A stretch of DNA of 64,000 nucleotides from Deminuibacter sp966424055 (GCA_966424055.1 CBJLMB010000014.1:62001-126000); one strand, 5' to 3'; numbered from the stretch's first letter, positions 26,876 to 36,047 are shown. Notes: a model not told the origin generated them from the sequence alone. Numbers and translations are program-made.

Positions 26876-29380
26876 ATGAGCTTGCTTAATTTAAGTGAAT
26901 CCGTACAACATGCTGTGCATGTGGCCAAAAGCCTGGCAAGAGAAAGGCATCATGCCAGTTTTGGCAGCGCACACCTGCTATGTGGACTATTACATAAAGA
27001 AACCGGCTTTCGTCCTTTTCTGCAGTCTATTGGCAAAGATGCCGGCTACCTGTACGACTGGGCCGAAGTGAGAATGGATGAATACGAACCCGTTCAGTCG
27101 AACGGTGAAGAGATCAAGGGTGGAACTGAAATAACCAGGATATTTGAAGAGGCCGACAATGTGCGTGTAAAGCTGGGGCTCGACCTCATTATGCCGGTTT
27201 GTGTGCTTACAGCGCTGAGCAAACCCAATATCGGGTTCCCGGCCGAGCAGATGAAATCGTATCCCATCAAGGAAAAAGAGCTGCTCGACCTGTACCTGAA
27301 AGAAGAAGACATCCGCTCTTCTGTTACTGCGGGCGGCGATAGCGATACCACCGGTACTTCGGGCAGAAGCAGTGCAGGTGCACTGGCCAAATATTGTATT
27401 GACCGCACGGCCCTGGTAAAAGAAGGCAAAACAGACCCTATCATCGGGCGCGATAAAGAGATCCGTATGCTGATGGAGATCCTTTGCCGCCGTTCCAAAC
27501 CCAATGTGATTATCACAGGCGATGCCGGTGTGGGCAAAACCGCCCTGGTAGATGGTTTGGCCCAAAGCATTGTGGCCAATGAAGTACCGGGCACGCTGGA
27601 AGGTGCGCTGTTGCTGGAACTGGACACCGGCAGCCTGATAGCCGGCGCTTCTTATAAAGGTGAAGTGGAAGACCGCCTGAAGAATATCATCCGCGAAATA
27701 AAAGCAGGTGGAAAGATCATCCTGTTCATTGATGAAATACACAGCCTGCTCGACCCCAAAGGTGCGGTGGGCAGCGGGGCCGGCAACCTGCTGAAACCCG
27801 AACTGGCGCGCGGTGAAATAACCGTGATCGGCGCCACCACCCAGGAAGAATACCGCAAGATCATTGAGCCTGAACAGGCATTCAGCCGGCGGTTTGAAGT
27901 GGTGCAGGTAAAAGAACCCGGTATCGATACTGCCATCCGTATGCTGGATGTGCAACGTACCCGCTATGAAGCGCATCACCGGCTTACTGTGCAGCCCGAT
28001 GCACTGGGCGAATGTGTACGCCTGGCCAAACGGTATATGAAAGACCGCCGTTTGCCAGATGCTGCATTCGACCTGCTGGACAGAACAATGGCAGCAATTA
28101 AAATGATGAACGATACTTCTGCCAAAGAGCTGGAACAATTGAAACAGCAGCTGGCAGATCTGCAAAAACAGGATACATCAACACTGCAACATGCCGATGT
28201 ACAGTGGCTGTACGAAAGCCTGCAGAACAAGATCAGCCCGGTATTGCTGGGCCGCCTAGACCTGCAGGCCCCCGAAGACCAGGATGATACAACAGCCTTG
28301 CTGCAGTATGTGGCAGATGCACTGGATAAACTGGATGCCTTATCGAAGCAGCAATCCAGCGAAGTAAGCAAACAGGATATTGCCGCGGTGATCGCCTTTA
28401 AAACAGGCATCCCCATCGGCAAAATACAAACGCAGGAGAAGGAAAAGCTGCTCAATATGGAATCTTACCTCAAGCTGCGGGTAGTAGGGCAGGATCATGC
28501 GTTAAAATCCCTTTCAGCAGCCATCCTTGAATCGCGCAGCGGGCTGGGTAAAAAAGGGCAGCCTATCGGTTCTTTCTTTTTGCTGGGGCCCACCGGTACT
28601 GGTAAAACAGAGCTGGCCAAATCCATCGCCGAATTTTTGTTCAACGATGAAAAAGCCATGATCCGTTTCGACATGAGCGAATTCAAAGAAGAACATTCTG
28701 CCGCCTTGTTGTATGGTGCGCCTCCCGGTTATGTAGGGTATGAAGAAGGTGGCTTACTGGTTAATAAGATCAGGCAGCAGCCCTATTCTGTGTTATTATT
28801 TGATGAAATTGAAAAAGCGCATGCCTCTGTATTCGATACCTTTTTGCAGATCATGGATGAAGGGCATATGCACGACCGCCTGGGTAAAGAAGGTGATTTT
28901 TCCAATGCACTGATCCTGTTCACTTCCAATATCGGCAGCGACTGGATTACTGAGCAGTTTGGTAAGGGAGCCATGCCGGCTTCCAACCAGCTGATGGAAA
29001 TCATGAGCCGTCATTTCAGACCTGAATTCCTGGCGCGTTTATCTGAAATCGTTCCCTTTGCACCGATCAGCGAAGAAAATGTGGTGAAAATATTTGATAT
29101 ACAACTGAAAAGCCTGCTGGAAGCACTGGATAAACAAGGTATTCAGCTGAACATTACACCCGAAGCCAGGAAAAAGCTGGCCCTGAGCGGCTTTACCCCG
29201 CAGTATGGCGCCAGGCAGATATCAGGGGTGATCCGCAACCAGCTGCGTCGGCCCATTTCCCGGCTTATCATTGCCGGCGAACTGGGCAAAGGCAAAAAGC
29301 TAACCGTGCAGCTGAAAGAAGATGATCAGCTGGAATGGATCACGCAAAACAATGAAGTGCCCGAAACCGTTGCACCATAG
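26876..29380 (+). CDS. tssH: T6SS AAA+ ATPase ClpV (TssH)
   Basis: An 834-residue ClpB-type ATPase that disassembles contracted T6SS sheaths. The N-domain (residues 1-150) begins with HVAKSLARERHHASFGSAHLL. The first AAA+ module has Walker A GDAGVGKT (about residue 216) and Walker B ILFIDEIHSLL. The second has Walker A GPTGTGKT (about residue 571), Walker B LLFDEIEKAH, and the conserved APPGYVGYEEGG pore segment. A C-terminal D2-small domain follows. It is placed between tssR and tssB, as expected for a sheath-recycling ATPase. Confidence 0.93.
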   Translation: MSLLNLSESVQHAVHVAKSLARERHHASFGSAHLLCGLLHKETGFRPFLQSIGKDAGYLYDWAEVRMDEYEPVQSNGEEIKGGTEITRIFEEADNVRVKLGLDLIMPVCVLTALSKPNIGFPAEQMKSYPIKEKELLDLYLKEEDIRSSVTAGGDSDTTGTSGRSSAGALAKYCIDRTALVKEGKTDPIIGRDKEIRMLMEILCRRSKPNVIITGDAGVGKTALVDGLAQSIVANEVPGTLEGALLLELDTGSLIAGASYKGEVEDRLKNIIREIKAGGKIILFIDEIHSLLDPKGAVGSGAGNLLKPELARGEITVIGATTQEEYRKIIEPEQAFSRRFEVVQVKEPGIDTAIRMLDVQRTRYEAHHRLTVQPDALGECVRLAKRYMKDRRLPDAAFDLLDRTMAAIKMMNDTSAKELEQLKQQLADLQKQDTSTLQHADVQWLYESLQNKISPVLLGRLDLQAPEDQDDTTALLQYVADALDKLDALSKQQSSEVSKQDIAAVIAFKTGIPIGKIQTQEKEKLLNMESYLKLRVVGQDHALKSLSAAILESRSGLGKKGQPIGSFFLLGPTGTGKTELAKSIAEFLFNDEKAMIRFDMSEFKEEHSAALLYGAPPGYVGYEEGGLLVNKIRQQPYSVLLFDEIEKAHASVFDTFLQIMDEGHMHDRLGKEGDFSNALILFTSNIGSDWITEQFGKGAMPASNQLMEIMSRHFRPEFLARLSEIVPFAPISEENVVKIFDIQLKSLLEALDKQGIQLNITPEARKKLALSGFTPQYGARQISGVIRNQLRRPISRLIIAGELGKGKKLTVQLKEDDQLEWITQNNEVPETVAP

Positions 29381-29505
29381 TACTGAAAAGCAGGCAGGAT
29401 GCGGTTTTTTTGCCAAAAAACAGGCAAAGTTTTTGAGAAACAATACAGAATCGTATATATTTTATTAATTTAACCCAATATTTCTAACCTAAAAACACGA
29501 ACGTT

Positions 29506-29952
29506 ATGTTCAATTATGAAATAGGCGGAAACGAAAGAAAAATTGATGCTTCTGAAGCATTCGTAGACATTGCACCCAATAAAACACTGTTTATCCAGCA
29601 GCTGACAGATGCACAGCCTGTTAAGCCTGAAACGGTAGAAGGGCTGAAAACCGTGGAAGATGTATTCAAACACTTCAAGCCTAAGGTAGAGGTGAACTTT
29701 GAAAAAGCCGACGGCTCTGAAGCCCCGGAAACACTGCATTTTAATAACCTGGGCGATTTTAATGTGAAAAATGTGGTGCAGCAGAGCAACCTGCTGCGGG
29801 ATCTGAATATTGAGCATGATATGTACCTGAATATCATCCGCCAGCTCAAAAGCAACAAAACATTGAAAAACACACTGGAAAACCCTGAAACAAGACAGGC
29901 TTTTACCGCAGCGCTGGAAAACCTGGCAAAAGAACTGAGAGAAAATATTTAA
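29506..29952 (+). CDS. tssB: T6SS contractile sheath small subunit TssB
   Basis: A 148-residue small sheath subunit (VipA type) that assembles with TssC into the contractile tube around Hcp. FKPKVEVNFE and the leucine-rich segment FNVKNVVQQSNLLRDLN are the family's core; the C-terminal helices end in ALENLAKELRENI. It follows clpV after 125 bases and precedes tssC by 72 bases. Confidence 0.88.
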   Translation: MFNYEIGGNERKIDASEAFVDIAPNKTLFIQQLTDAQPVKPETVEGLKTVEDVFKHFKPKVEVNFEKADGSEAPETLHFNNLGDFNVKNVVQQSNLLRDLNIEHDMYLNIIRQLKSNKTLKNTLENPETRQAFTAALENLAKELRENI

Positions 29953-30024
29953 TTGTAACCCTGAAAAACAATTATTCAATTCAATTGCTGTTGCCTGTTG
30001 AGCGACAGCCCTAAATGTTACACT

Positions 30025-31422
30025 ATGGCAACATCAAACGAAAAACTGCAGGAACAGGAAGTGCAGGGACAGCAGCAGCAGGCAGCCTATAAAGAAACGC
30101 AGGCAGCAGAACTATCTCTGGAAGAAAGTTTGCAGAAACTGGTTAAAGTAGGCGGTTTTGATTTTCTCGAAGCAATTGTCGATGGACTACAAAACCTGAA
30201 CCCCGAACGTAAAGCCCGTAAAAAAATATTCCTGACCGACGAGGATAAAAAGAACGAGCGCAAGGCCCTGCTTAAAAAGCTGGAGCTATGGCTGGAGCTG
30301 CTGGCCGAATCTGATTCGCCCGCCACTATCATGGAAAAAAGCCAGAGCCGTACAGAGCTGGTTGACCAGAGCCTGAAGAAAAATATCGGTATCGCGCTGA
30401 ATGCCACGCAGCAACTGGAAACAGCTTACCGCACCATGCAGCTGTTCTATAAAAACACCGAAAGCGACAAACTGAACAATGTTGTGATCATGAATGCTGC
30501 AATGGATCAGCTGACAGATCTTGACAATCCCCGCTTTATAGATTTTGTAAGTGAAGAGCTGAAACAGAACTACGACCGGCTCGACCTCCGCGATAACTAT
30601 TCATTGCTGGTGATACCCGGTTATATGGGCTCTAATAAAGTGATAGAAAAATGGGCCAAGATCGCACACAACAACAAAGCGATGCTGGTAACCGATTTTG
30701 CCAACCTGGAGCAGCCCGATGATGTGATAGACCTGTTCAATGCCGCCAACCTGGCCAGTGGTGATGCTTTCAAAAGCAATATGATCATGACCTGTAACTG
30801 GCTGGTGGGCAGGGGTAAGGTTGCCGAAGCCGGTGAAGAGGAAGACCTGTACGTACCCGGCTCTGCAGCACTGGCCGGTAAAATGTACTATACCCTTATG
30901 AGCCAGGTAACCGCAGGTAAAAAACACGGTGCCATGAACGAAGTGGACGGCGTGCGTTTCGACCTGAAGAAAAGCGAAATATCACAGCTGGAAAAAATAG
31001 GCCTGGTACCTATGGTGAACGAATACGGCAAGGTGATGGCCTTCTCGGCCAAAACCCTGTTCACCGGTGACAATATCGGTTTGCAAACCTATTCTGTAGT
31101 GCGTGTATTTGACTATATCACCAAAGTGCTGTTCGATTTTCTCAACCGCCGCGCTTTTGAAAACTGGAACAGCAGAACCGAAAGCGACCTGCGTTCACAG
31201 ATCGTCAAATTCCTCGACAGTATACAGGGTCCCGACCGTTTGATCGAGCGCTTTAAGATCATGCGTTTTGAAAGGGATGAAACCCAGAAAGACCGTATTC
31301 ATCTCGATATTCACATCACGCCTTATTTCCCCGCCAAAAGCTTCGTGGTAAAGCTGGATGGATATAAAGGTGAAGATGAACACACCACCTGGAATACCGA
31401 GTACGACCAACAGCCGAAGTAA
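30025..31422 (+). CDS. tssC: T6SS contractile sheath large subunit TssC
   Basis: A 465-residue large sheath subunit (VipB type). Conserved segments include LLVIPGYMGSN, FDLKKSEISQLEKIGLVPM, FSAKTLFTGDN and the C-terminal HITPYFPAKSFVVKLDGYKG. The ATG at 30025 (MATSNEKLQ) is used rather than an upstream TTG at 29998. It is the last gene of the tssO-tssC operon and is followed by a hairpin terminator. Confidence 0.92.
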   Translation: MATSNEKLQEQEVQGQQQQAAYKETQAAELSLEESLQKLVKVGGFDFLEAIVDGLQNLNPERKARKKIFLTDEDKKNERKALLKKLELWLELLAESDSPATIMEKSQSRTELVDQSLKKNIGIALNATQQLETAYRTMQLFYKNTESDKLNNVVIMNAAMDQLTDLDNPRFIDFVSEELKQNYDRLDLRDNYSLLVIPGYMGSNKVIEKWAKIAHNNKAMLVTDFANLEQPDDVIDLFNAANLASGDAFKSNMIMTCNWLVGRGKVAEAGEEEDLYVPGSAALAGKMYYTLMSQVTAGKKHGAMNEVDGVRFDLKKSEISQLEKIGLVPMVNEYGKVMAFSAKTLFTGDNIGLQTYSVVRVFDYITKVLFDFLNRRAFENWNSRTESDLRSQIVKFLDSIQGPDRLIERFKIMRFERDETQKDRIHLDIHITPYFPAKSFVVKLDGYKGEDEHTTWNTEYDQQPK

Positions 31423-31449
31423 CATTGTTATAGGTATATTTATTTTTTA

Positions 31450-31478
31450 AGCCATCCTTTTAAAAGGGTGGCTTTTTT
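31450..31478 (+). terminator. terminator of the main T6SS operon
   Basis: AGCCATCCTTTT and AAAAGGGTGGCT form a 12-pair stem with one wobble, followed by six or more T residues. It lies 27 bases after the tssC stop codon. Confidence 0.85.
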
Positions 31479-31562
31479 ATTGCGGCAGCTGAACCGGTGG
31501 GTGAGCAGAAGGGCATCCTGCGCCCGAAACAGGCTGCTGCCCAATAAAACATTTATAACCAA

Positions 31563-31570
31563 TATATTTG
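31563..31570 (+). promoter_or_regulatory. candidate -7 element (TATATTTG)
   Basis: Exact TAnnTTTG match, 36 bases before the ATG of the flavodoxin-like gene at 31607. No clear -33 TTG at the usual distance. Confidence 0.45.
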
Positions 31571-31606
31571 CAAAGCAGCATTCCCTAACAATGATTTGTA
31601 TTTGGC

Positions 31607-32179
31607 ATGAAAAATTTACTGATACTATATGGTGATGCAGAAAAAGACGGGATCAACAGTGCATTGACCGAGGCATACAAAAAAGGGGCGCAGAGCGCCA
31701 ATGCAACAATAAAAGAGCTGTATATCATGGATTTAAGATTTAATCCGAATAAACAGTTCAATAACCGTGTAACCGAGCTGGAGCCGGATCTGCAAATGGC
31801 ATTGGAACGTTTGCACTGGGCCAATCATATCCTTTTGTTTTGTACAGTGAACCGTGAATCCATTGCAGCCAGGCTAAGCGGTTTTTTCGACCGGCTTTTT
31901 TTGCCCAACCAGATATTCTCCCCCGGTGGTAACAACAGCTTCAATAATAATTTCAGCGGCAAATCGGCCAGGATCGTGTCTGTGCTGGATAAGGCCAGCT
32001 GGGAAGAATGGCAGCAAACCAAACGTCCTACCTATCATGCCATTAAAAGAACCGTGCTGGAGCATGGCCGTATTAACCCGGTACGCACCTGTACCATCGG
32101 GTACCTGCATTCCCTGGAAAACGATTATGCAAAAAAATGGCTGCGTAAAATGGAAGCTTTCGGGGAAAAGATCATGTAA
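31607..32179 (+). CDS. flavodoxin-fold oxidoreductase-like protein
   Basis: A 190-residue cytosolic protein of the NAD(P)H dehydrogenase (quinone)/flavodoxin-like fold. It starts NLLILYGDAEKDGINSALTEA, and the segment IAARLSGFFDRLFLPNQIF corresponds to the family's 'KGFFDRVF' helix. The usual PLWWYSMPA stretch before it is replaced by CTVNRESIAA, so flavin binding may be altered. It has its own promoter element, lies between two T6SS blocks and has no known secretion role. A redox bystander is the simplest reading. Confidence 0.7.
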   Translation: MKNLLILYGDAEKDGINSALTEAYKKGAQSANATIKELYIMDLRFNPNKQFNNRVTELEPDLQMALERLHWANHILLFCTVNRESIAARLSGFFDRLFLPNQIFSPGGNNSFNNNFSGKSARIVSVLDKASWEEWQQTKRPTYHAIKRTVLEHGRINPVRTCTIGYLHSLENDYAKKWLRKMEAFGEKIM

Positions 32180-32489
32180 ATGAGCCAGCCGGTGCCCGCA
32201 ATTACAGTGCTGCTGCGGGATGCAGGAGCTGTGCAGCACCGGTTAAAGTGTATTTTATACATGATTGCCTGATGGTGATACGAATTTTTTACCGATTCTC
32301 CAATGAGGAAAAAAACATATTTTTTTAATAGTTTATTTGGCCTGAATATTGTTTAAATACATACTTTAGTGGCTCAATCCATAAGCCGCATTCGTTTAAA
32401 AAACACCGGCCCTGTAAAAAGATTTGTACTGGCTATTGCTGGTACCTATAAAGTAGTTCTTTTATTTCGTTAACCTAATAATCACAATT
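32180..32489. other. intergenic leader of the first hcp gene
   Basis: This 310-base gap upstream of hcp contains a partial sigma-54-like element (TGGCCTGAATATTGTT, 32338-32353), with the GG dinucleotide in the right register and G-T in place of G-C at -12. No gene is supported. The T-rich leader before the ATG at 32490 lacks a Shine-Dalgarno site. Confidence 0.3.
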
Positions 32490-32897
32490 ATGGCATTCAA
32501 TGCACTTTTCACCGAAAACGGGAAGCAAGCCCGTCAAGTACTTGCTGTTAGTTATTCCCTCAACAGGGATGTTGACCACAAAGGACGCCCCTCTTCCGGC
32601 GTTTATGGCGGCACCATCGATGTAGAACTCGAATCTACAGAAGACACTTCCCTTATCGAAACAATGGTGAACAACCAGTTCAAACCCATGTCCGGTACCA
32701 TTCTTTTCAAAAAAAGCGAAGAAGATTCAAAAATGAAGGAACTCACCTTCAAAGATGCTTTTATCGTTAAGTACTCAGAAGGTCTTAATGTTATAGGCAA
32801 CGATCCCATGAAGATCCGTTTCACTATTTCTGCCCGCGAAATCACTGTTGGTGCAGCGACACATGTGAATACATGGGATGGCGTTAAAAATGCTTAA
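32490..32897 (+). CDS. tssD: Hcp tube protein (TssD), copy 1
   Basis: A 135-residue T6SS inner-tube protein of the Bacteroidota Hcp type. Typical stretches are RDVDHKGRPSSGVYGGT, TMVNNQFKPMSGTILFKK and GNDPMKIRFTISAREI. It assembles into hexameric rings that stack below VgrG and are secreted. A second, closely related copy lies 636 bases downstream (33534-33941), with differences mainly in the first 20 residues and at the outer surface. Confidence 0.92.
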   Translation: MAFNALFTENGKQARQVLAVSYSLNRDVDHKGRPSSGVYGGTIDVELESTEDTSLIETMVNNQFKPMSGTILFKKSEEDSKMKELTFKDAFIVKYSEGLNVIGNDPMKIRFTISAREITVGAATHVNTWDGVKNA

Positions 32898-33010
32898 TGC
32901 TTAAAGACCAGCCTTATTTCCAATTCCTTTTTATTAACCATGTGTCTGCATATTTTCTCCGGTAGCGTTCCATTGGTGTTAATGGCCGTTGCTAACTAAA
33001 AAATAGCATC

Positions 33011-33496
33011 ATGTTAAATAACGAACCAAAGCAATCAACGTTAGCTGGCCAGTCTTCTTTGTTGATCCATATCAAAAGGAATGCTGAGAACAGTCTGCAT
33101 ACTTATGGCAGTTTTACGTTGAACGAACCGGGTAAGGAATATTCTTCACTATCAGGGTATAGTGTTGAGCCTGGAGGATTTTCGGGGCCGGCGCATTTAT
33201 CAGGAAAAAAATTGCCTGCAGGAACCTACCGGTTGAGCTGGCAGTTTATTCCCGGCGACGGAACCCGTTTGGTTTTGTACAATGCACAGATTGCTGAACA
33301 CAGGCAGGTATTACTGGGCAACGCGGGAATTATTTCGGAAGAGAAAAATAGTTACCTCGTATTATCCGGTACAGCGCGTTATCATTCTGAAAGCGGTGCT
33401 GCTTTGCACGCTGCAAGGGATATGCGCAATAAACTGGAGGCTTATGTAAGAAAAGCCGGTGTAGACAATGTGCAGGTACAGATTGATGATTTTTAA
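33011..33496 (+). CDS. unknown protein between the two Hcp genes
   Basis: A 161-residue protein without signal peptide or membrane segments. A segment LPAGTYRLSWQFIPGDGTRLVL followed by VLLGNAGI loosely resembles the DUF5675 family (phage-associated, unknown function), but I cannot confirm it. It is flanked by two hcp genes in the same direction and lies in the same segment as them, so it may be a T6SS cargo, adaptor or Hcp-bound effector. No catalytic motif is visible. Confidence 0.5.
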   Translation: MLNNEPKQSTLAGQSSLLIHIKRNAENSLHTYGSFTLNEPGKEYSSLSGYSVEPGGFSGPAHLSGKKLPAGTYRLSWQFIPGDGTRLVLYNAQIAEHRQVLLGNAGIISEEKNSYLVLSGTARYHSESGAALHAARDMRNKLEAYVRKAGVDNVQVQIDDF

Positions 33497-33533
33497 TAAC
33501 TTTATTTTATTAACCTGACTAAATTTTTGTTTT

Positions 33534-33941
33534 ATGGCTTTCAGCGCAACATGCAAACTGGGAAATGCTAAAGAGCTCCAGCTGTTACAATGTAATTTTT
33601 CTTTGAGCAGAGACGTAGATGCCAAAGGTCGTCCTTCTTCAGGCGTTTACGGCGGCACTATCCATATTGAAATAGAATCTACAGAAGATACTTCTGTGAT
33701 TGAATCAATGGTGAATAACCAGTTCAAACCTTTCTCCGGCAAAATCACTTTCAAAAAGAGTGAAGAAGATGCCAAAATGAAAGAATTGAACTTCAAAGAT
33801 GCTTACATTATCCAGTATAACGAAGGCATTAATGTTATCGGCAACCATCCGATGACGCTGAGCTTTGTTATTTCTGCCCGCGAAATTTCTATGGGTGCAG
33901 CTACCCACGTGAATTCATGGGGTGGTGTAACTCAATCATAA
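33534..33941 (+). CDS. tssD: Hcp tube protein (TssD), copy 2
   Basis: A 135-residue Hcp paralogue. The central segment RDVDAKGRPSSGVYGG and the C-terminal SAREISMGAATHVNSWGG are almost the same as in copy 1, while the N-terminal 20 residues (SATCKLGNAKELQLLQ) differ. Such differences could select different Hcp-borne cargo. It ends just before a hairpin terminator. Confidence 0.92.
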   Translation: MAFSATCKLGNAKELQLLQCNFSLSRDVDAKGRPSSGVYGGTIHIEIESTEDTSVIESMVNNQFKPFSGKITFKKSEEDAKMKELNFKDAYIIQYNEGINVIGNHPMTLSFVISAREISMGAATHVNSWGGVTQS

Positions 33942-33962
33942 TTGAGCTCAAACGCATAATAA

Positions 33963-33997
33963 AGGCTGCCGCCAACTCGGTGGGTGGCCTTTTTTTA
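33963..33997 (+). terminator. terminator downstream of the second hcp gene
   Basis: AGGCTGCC and GGTGGCCT form an eight-pair stem with two wobbles around a 12-base loop, followed by seven T residues, 21 bases after the hcp stop codon. Confidence 0.75.
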
Positions 33998-34087
33998 TAA
34001 TGCTTTTACTGCTTTCAGAATAGGTTTCGCTAACACTATGGATAGAACGGCACTGATAACAGACCGTATCTTCATAAATCAGTTTTT

Positions 34088-34861
34088 ATGTTAACAGATA
34101 TTGAGTACATAAAACTATTTAACGATTGTGTGATTAATAAAGACCAGGTGGGAACGGTTAATCATATTATCGTAGATAAAATTTTACCCAACAGAAGCAG
34201 GTATGAATACATTTCACTGGTTATTAAATATGGCCAGCGTTATGCAGATAATATCTTTTTTAAAAGGATCTGTTTTGTCAACGACAGTTATTTTGATGCT
34301 TCTGATTATGCTTTTGCAGGCAAAGAATCGGGCATTTTAAAATATGCAAAAAACGACAGCATCACTTCGTCGTATTATGCACAGCTGTCACCCGAACTCA
34401 CCACACCTTCTACCGGTGCGCAAATACCCTGGTATGTAATTGCCTGTATCCATTACAGGGAAAGTGGTTTAAATTTCAGTAAACACCTGCACAATGGCGA
34501 TCCGCTGAGCGGCTTTACCAAACAGGTGCCCAGCGGTTATCCCAAACTGGGGCATAAGCCTCCTTTTACTTTTGAAGAAAGCGCGGTGGATGCATTGAAA
34601 CTGCGCAAACTGGATAAATGTGCCAACTGGAGCCTGCCTAAAATACTGGGCAGACTGGAAGCGTACAATGGTGCAGCCAAGGCTTATTATACACATCATA
34701 TCAATACTCCTTATCTATGGGGTGGCTCTAATTTGTATACCAAAGGCGGTTTCCCCAGAGATCATGTATTCAGTACCGATTATGTAAATAAACAACTGGG
34801 TGTGGCAGTGTTACTGAAAGGTATGGAGCAGAAAGGCGTTATCGCAATTCCCCGCCAGTAG
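34088..34861 (+). CDS. lysozyme-like protein without signal peptide, candidate T6SS effector
   Basis: A 257-residue protein of the lysozyme-like superfamily. The catalytic segment is IPWYVIACIHYRESGLNF with the likely catalytic Glu at about residue 125, followed by HLHNGDPL, which is characteristic of the phage-type lysozyme family (COG5526-like). There is no Sec signal peptide although the target, peptidoglycan, is outside the cytoplasm; this fits delivery by the T6SS. It lies between hcp and vgrG and is followed after 17 bases by a lipoprotein that could be its immunity protein. A structural role in T6SS passage through the wall is an alternative. Confidence 0.72.
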   Translation: MLTDIEYIKLFNDCVINKDQVGTVNHIIVDKILPNRSRYEYISLVIKYGQRYADNIFFKRICFVNDSYFDASDYAFAGKESGILKYAKNDSITSSYYAQLSPELTTPSTGAQIPWYVIACIHYRESGLNFSKHLHNGDPLSGFTKQVPSGYPKLGHKPPFTFEESAVDALKLRKLDKCANWSLPKILGRLEAYNGAAKAYYTHHINTPYLWGGSNLYTKGGFPRDHVFSTDYVNKQLGVAVLLKGMEQKGVIAIPRQ

Positions 34862-34878
34862 TTAAACTGAATGCATAT

Positions 34879-35736
34879 ATGGGTAAAGCGTTTTTCCCGG
34901 TTACTGTTGCGGTATTGCTTTTGCTGGCTTCCTGCGGTCAGAAAAAAAATACAGAACAAAGTAAAGCGATGGGTGATACAGCGGCACACAAAACAACCGG
35001 TACAGCTGCATCATCATCACTTGCACAGCAGGATGCTGCTTTGGCCAGCCAGGCGGCTGCAATGCAGGCTTCACTGGAAGAATACAACAACAATGGCTCT
35101 ACCGCAAAGGAAGATTCTTTCATCACTACCTTAAAAAAAACGCTGGCTTCAGCACCATCATTCACTTATAACTTCCCTGCACTGCAGAAAAAAGAAATCA
35201 GGATAGTCACTTCTGATGACGGAACACTGCGGTTGTTTTCCTGGTTATCGCCCTATTCCGGAACCATGCTTACTGTACAGCATGTTTTCCAGCTTAAACT
35301 GGCCGGTGGGGGTGTACATAGTTTTACACTGGATGAATTGTATAAAGAGCAGGAGCAGGGCAATTTACCCACTCCTTATTTTACCGGTATATACCGTTTG
35401 CCGTACACAGGTGATACCTGTTATATACTGATCGGCGAAGGTCAGATGAGTGGTTCAGAACCCTACCGGGTAGTGCACAACCTCACGCTCAGCAATGGGG
35501 TGCCCAGCTTCGACCGTAAACTGTTTAATACGGGCAGGAACCAGGAGAGTGAAATTTATGTTAGTATAACACCATCACCCGGAAGCGGGGGCAATGAAGA
35601 TTTAACGATACCGGTTATCCGGTATGATACTGCTGCAAAGGAAATCAGTTATCCCGAAACAGTAGAACGTAAAGACCATACAGCCCTTACGGGGAAAACC
35701 AGGAAGATCCGGTTTAATGGAAAGGTGTTCCAGTAG
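34879..35736 (+). CDS. lipoprotein, candidate immunity protein or T6SS lipoprotein
   Basis: A 285-residue lipoprotein: signal MGKAFFPVTVAVLLLLASCG with a clear lipobox ending in Cys19. A Ser/Ala/Gln-rich linker (residues 30-75) precedes a beta-rich domain. It is read 17 bases after the lysozyme-like gene, so the two are very likely co-transcribed. A periplasmic lipoprotein is the expected form of immunity against a peptidoglycan-cleaving effector. It could also be the lipoprotein subunit (TssQ) of the subtype iii membrane complex, which I could not otherwise find; no sequence motif decides between the two. Confidence 0.6.
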   Translation: MGKAFFPVTVAVLLLLASCGQKKNTEQSKAMGDTAAHKTTGTAASSSLAQQDAALASQAAAMQASLEEYNNNGSTAKEDSFITTLKKTLASAPSFTYNFPALQKKEIRIVTSDDGTLRLFSWLSPYSGTMLTVQHVFQLKLAGGGVHSFTLDELYKEQEQGNLPTPYFTGIYRLPYTGDTCYILIGEGQMSGSEPYRVVHNLTLSNGVPSFDRKLFNTGRNQESEIYVSITPSPGSGGNEDLTIPVIRYDTAAKEISYPETVERKDHTALTGKTRKIRFNGKVFQ

Positions 35737-36047
35737 TAAATTGAATAAACAATCTTATTAACGGTGAGATAAAAATTTCCGGATCAATGAATGGTAATAG
35801 TATTGGTTTAAAAATGATATCTTTACAGTACAAAGTGCAGTTTGTTTTTAACCTGCACCGGATTCACACCCCGGTATGAATGTCCCCTTTTAAAAATCTA
35901 AAAGTATACCGGAACCACTTCAGCAAGCCCCGATGATTGCAATGAAAACCTGTTAGCTATGCCACCGGCAATATAACCCTGTGCAGTTGATTATTTAAAT
36001 CACTGAAGTATGTACATAAACAATCTTTTATCTAAACCTGTTAACCT
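35737..36047. other. vgrG upstream region with a nested hairpin
   Basis: This 311-base gap contains CCGGTAT (35871-35877) paired with ATACCGG (35906-35912). Inside that pair are CTTTTA (35887-35892) and TAAAAG (35899-35904), so a nested stem can form about 135 bases before vgrG. No gene or riboswitch was recognised. Confidence 0.4.

Noticed and set aside
31607..32179. Flavodoxin-like protein as a T6SS effector
   Set aside because: It has its own promoter and terminator on the upstream side and a general redox-enzyme fold; no toxin or delivery motif.
35821..35960. Riboswitch in the vgrG leader
   Set aside because: The nested stem is real, but no known riboswitch core (cobalamin, TPP, SAM) is present.
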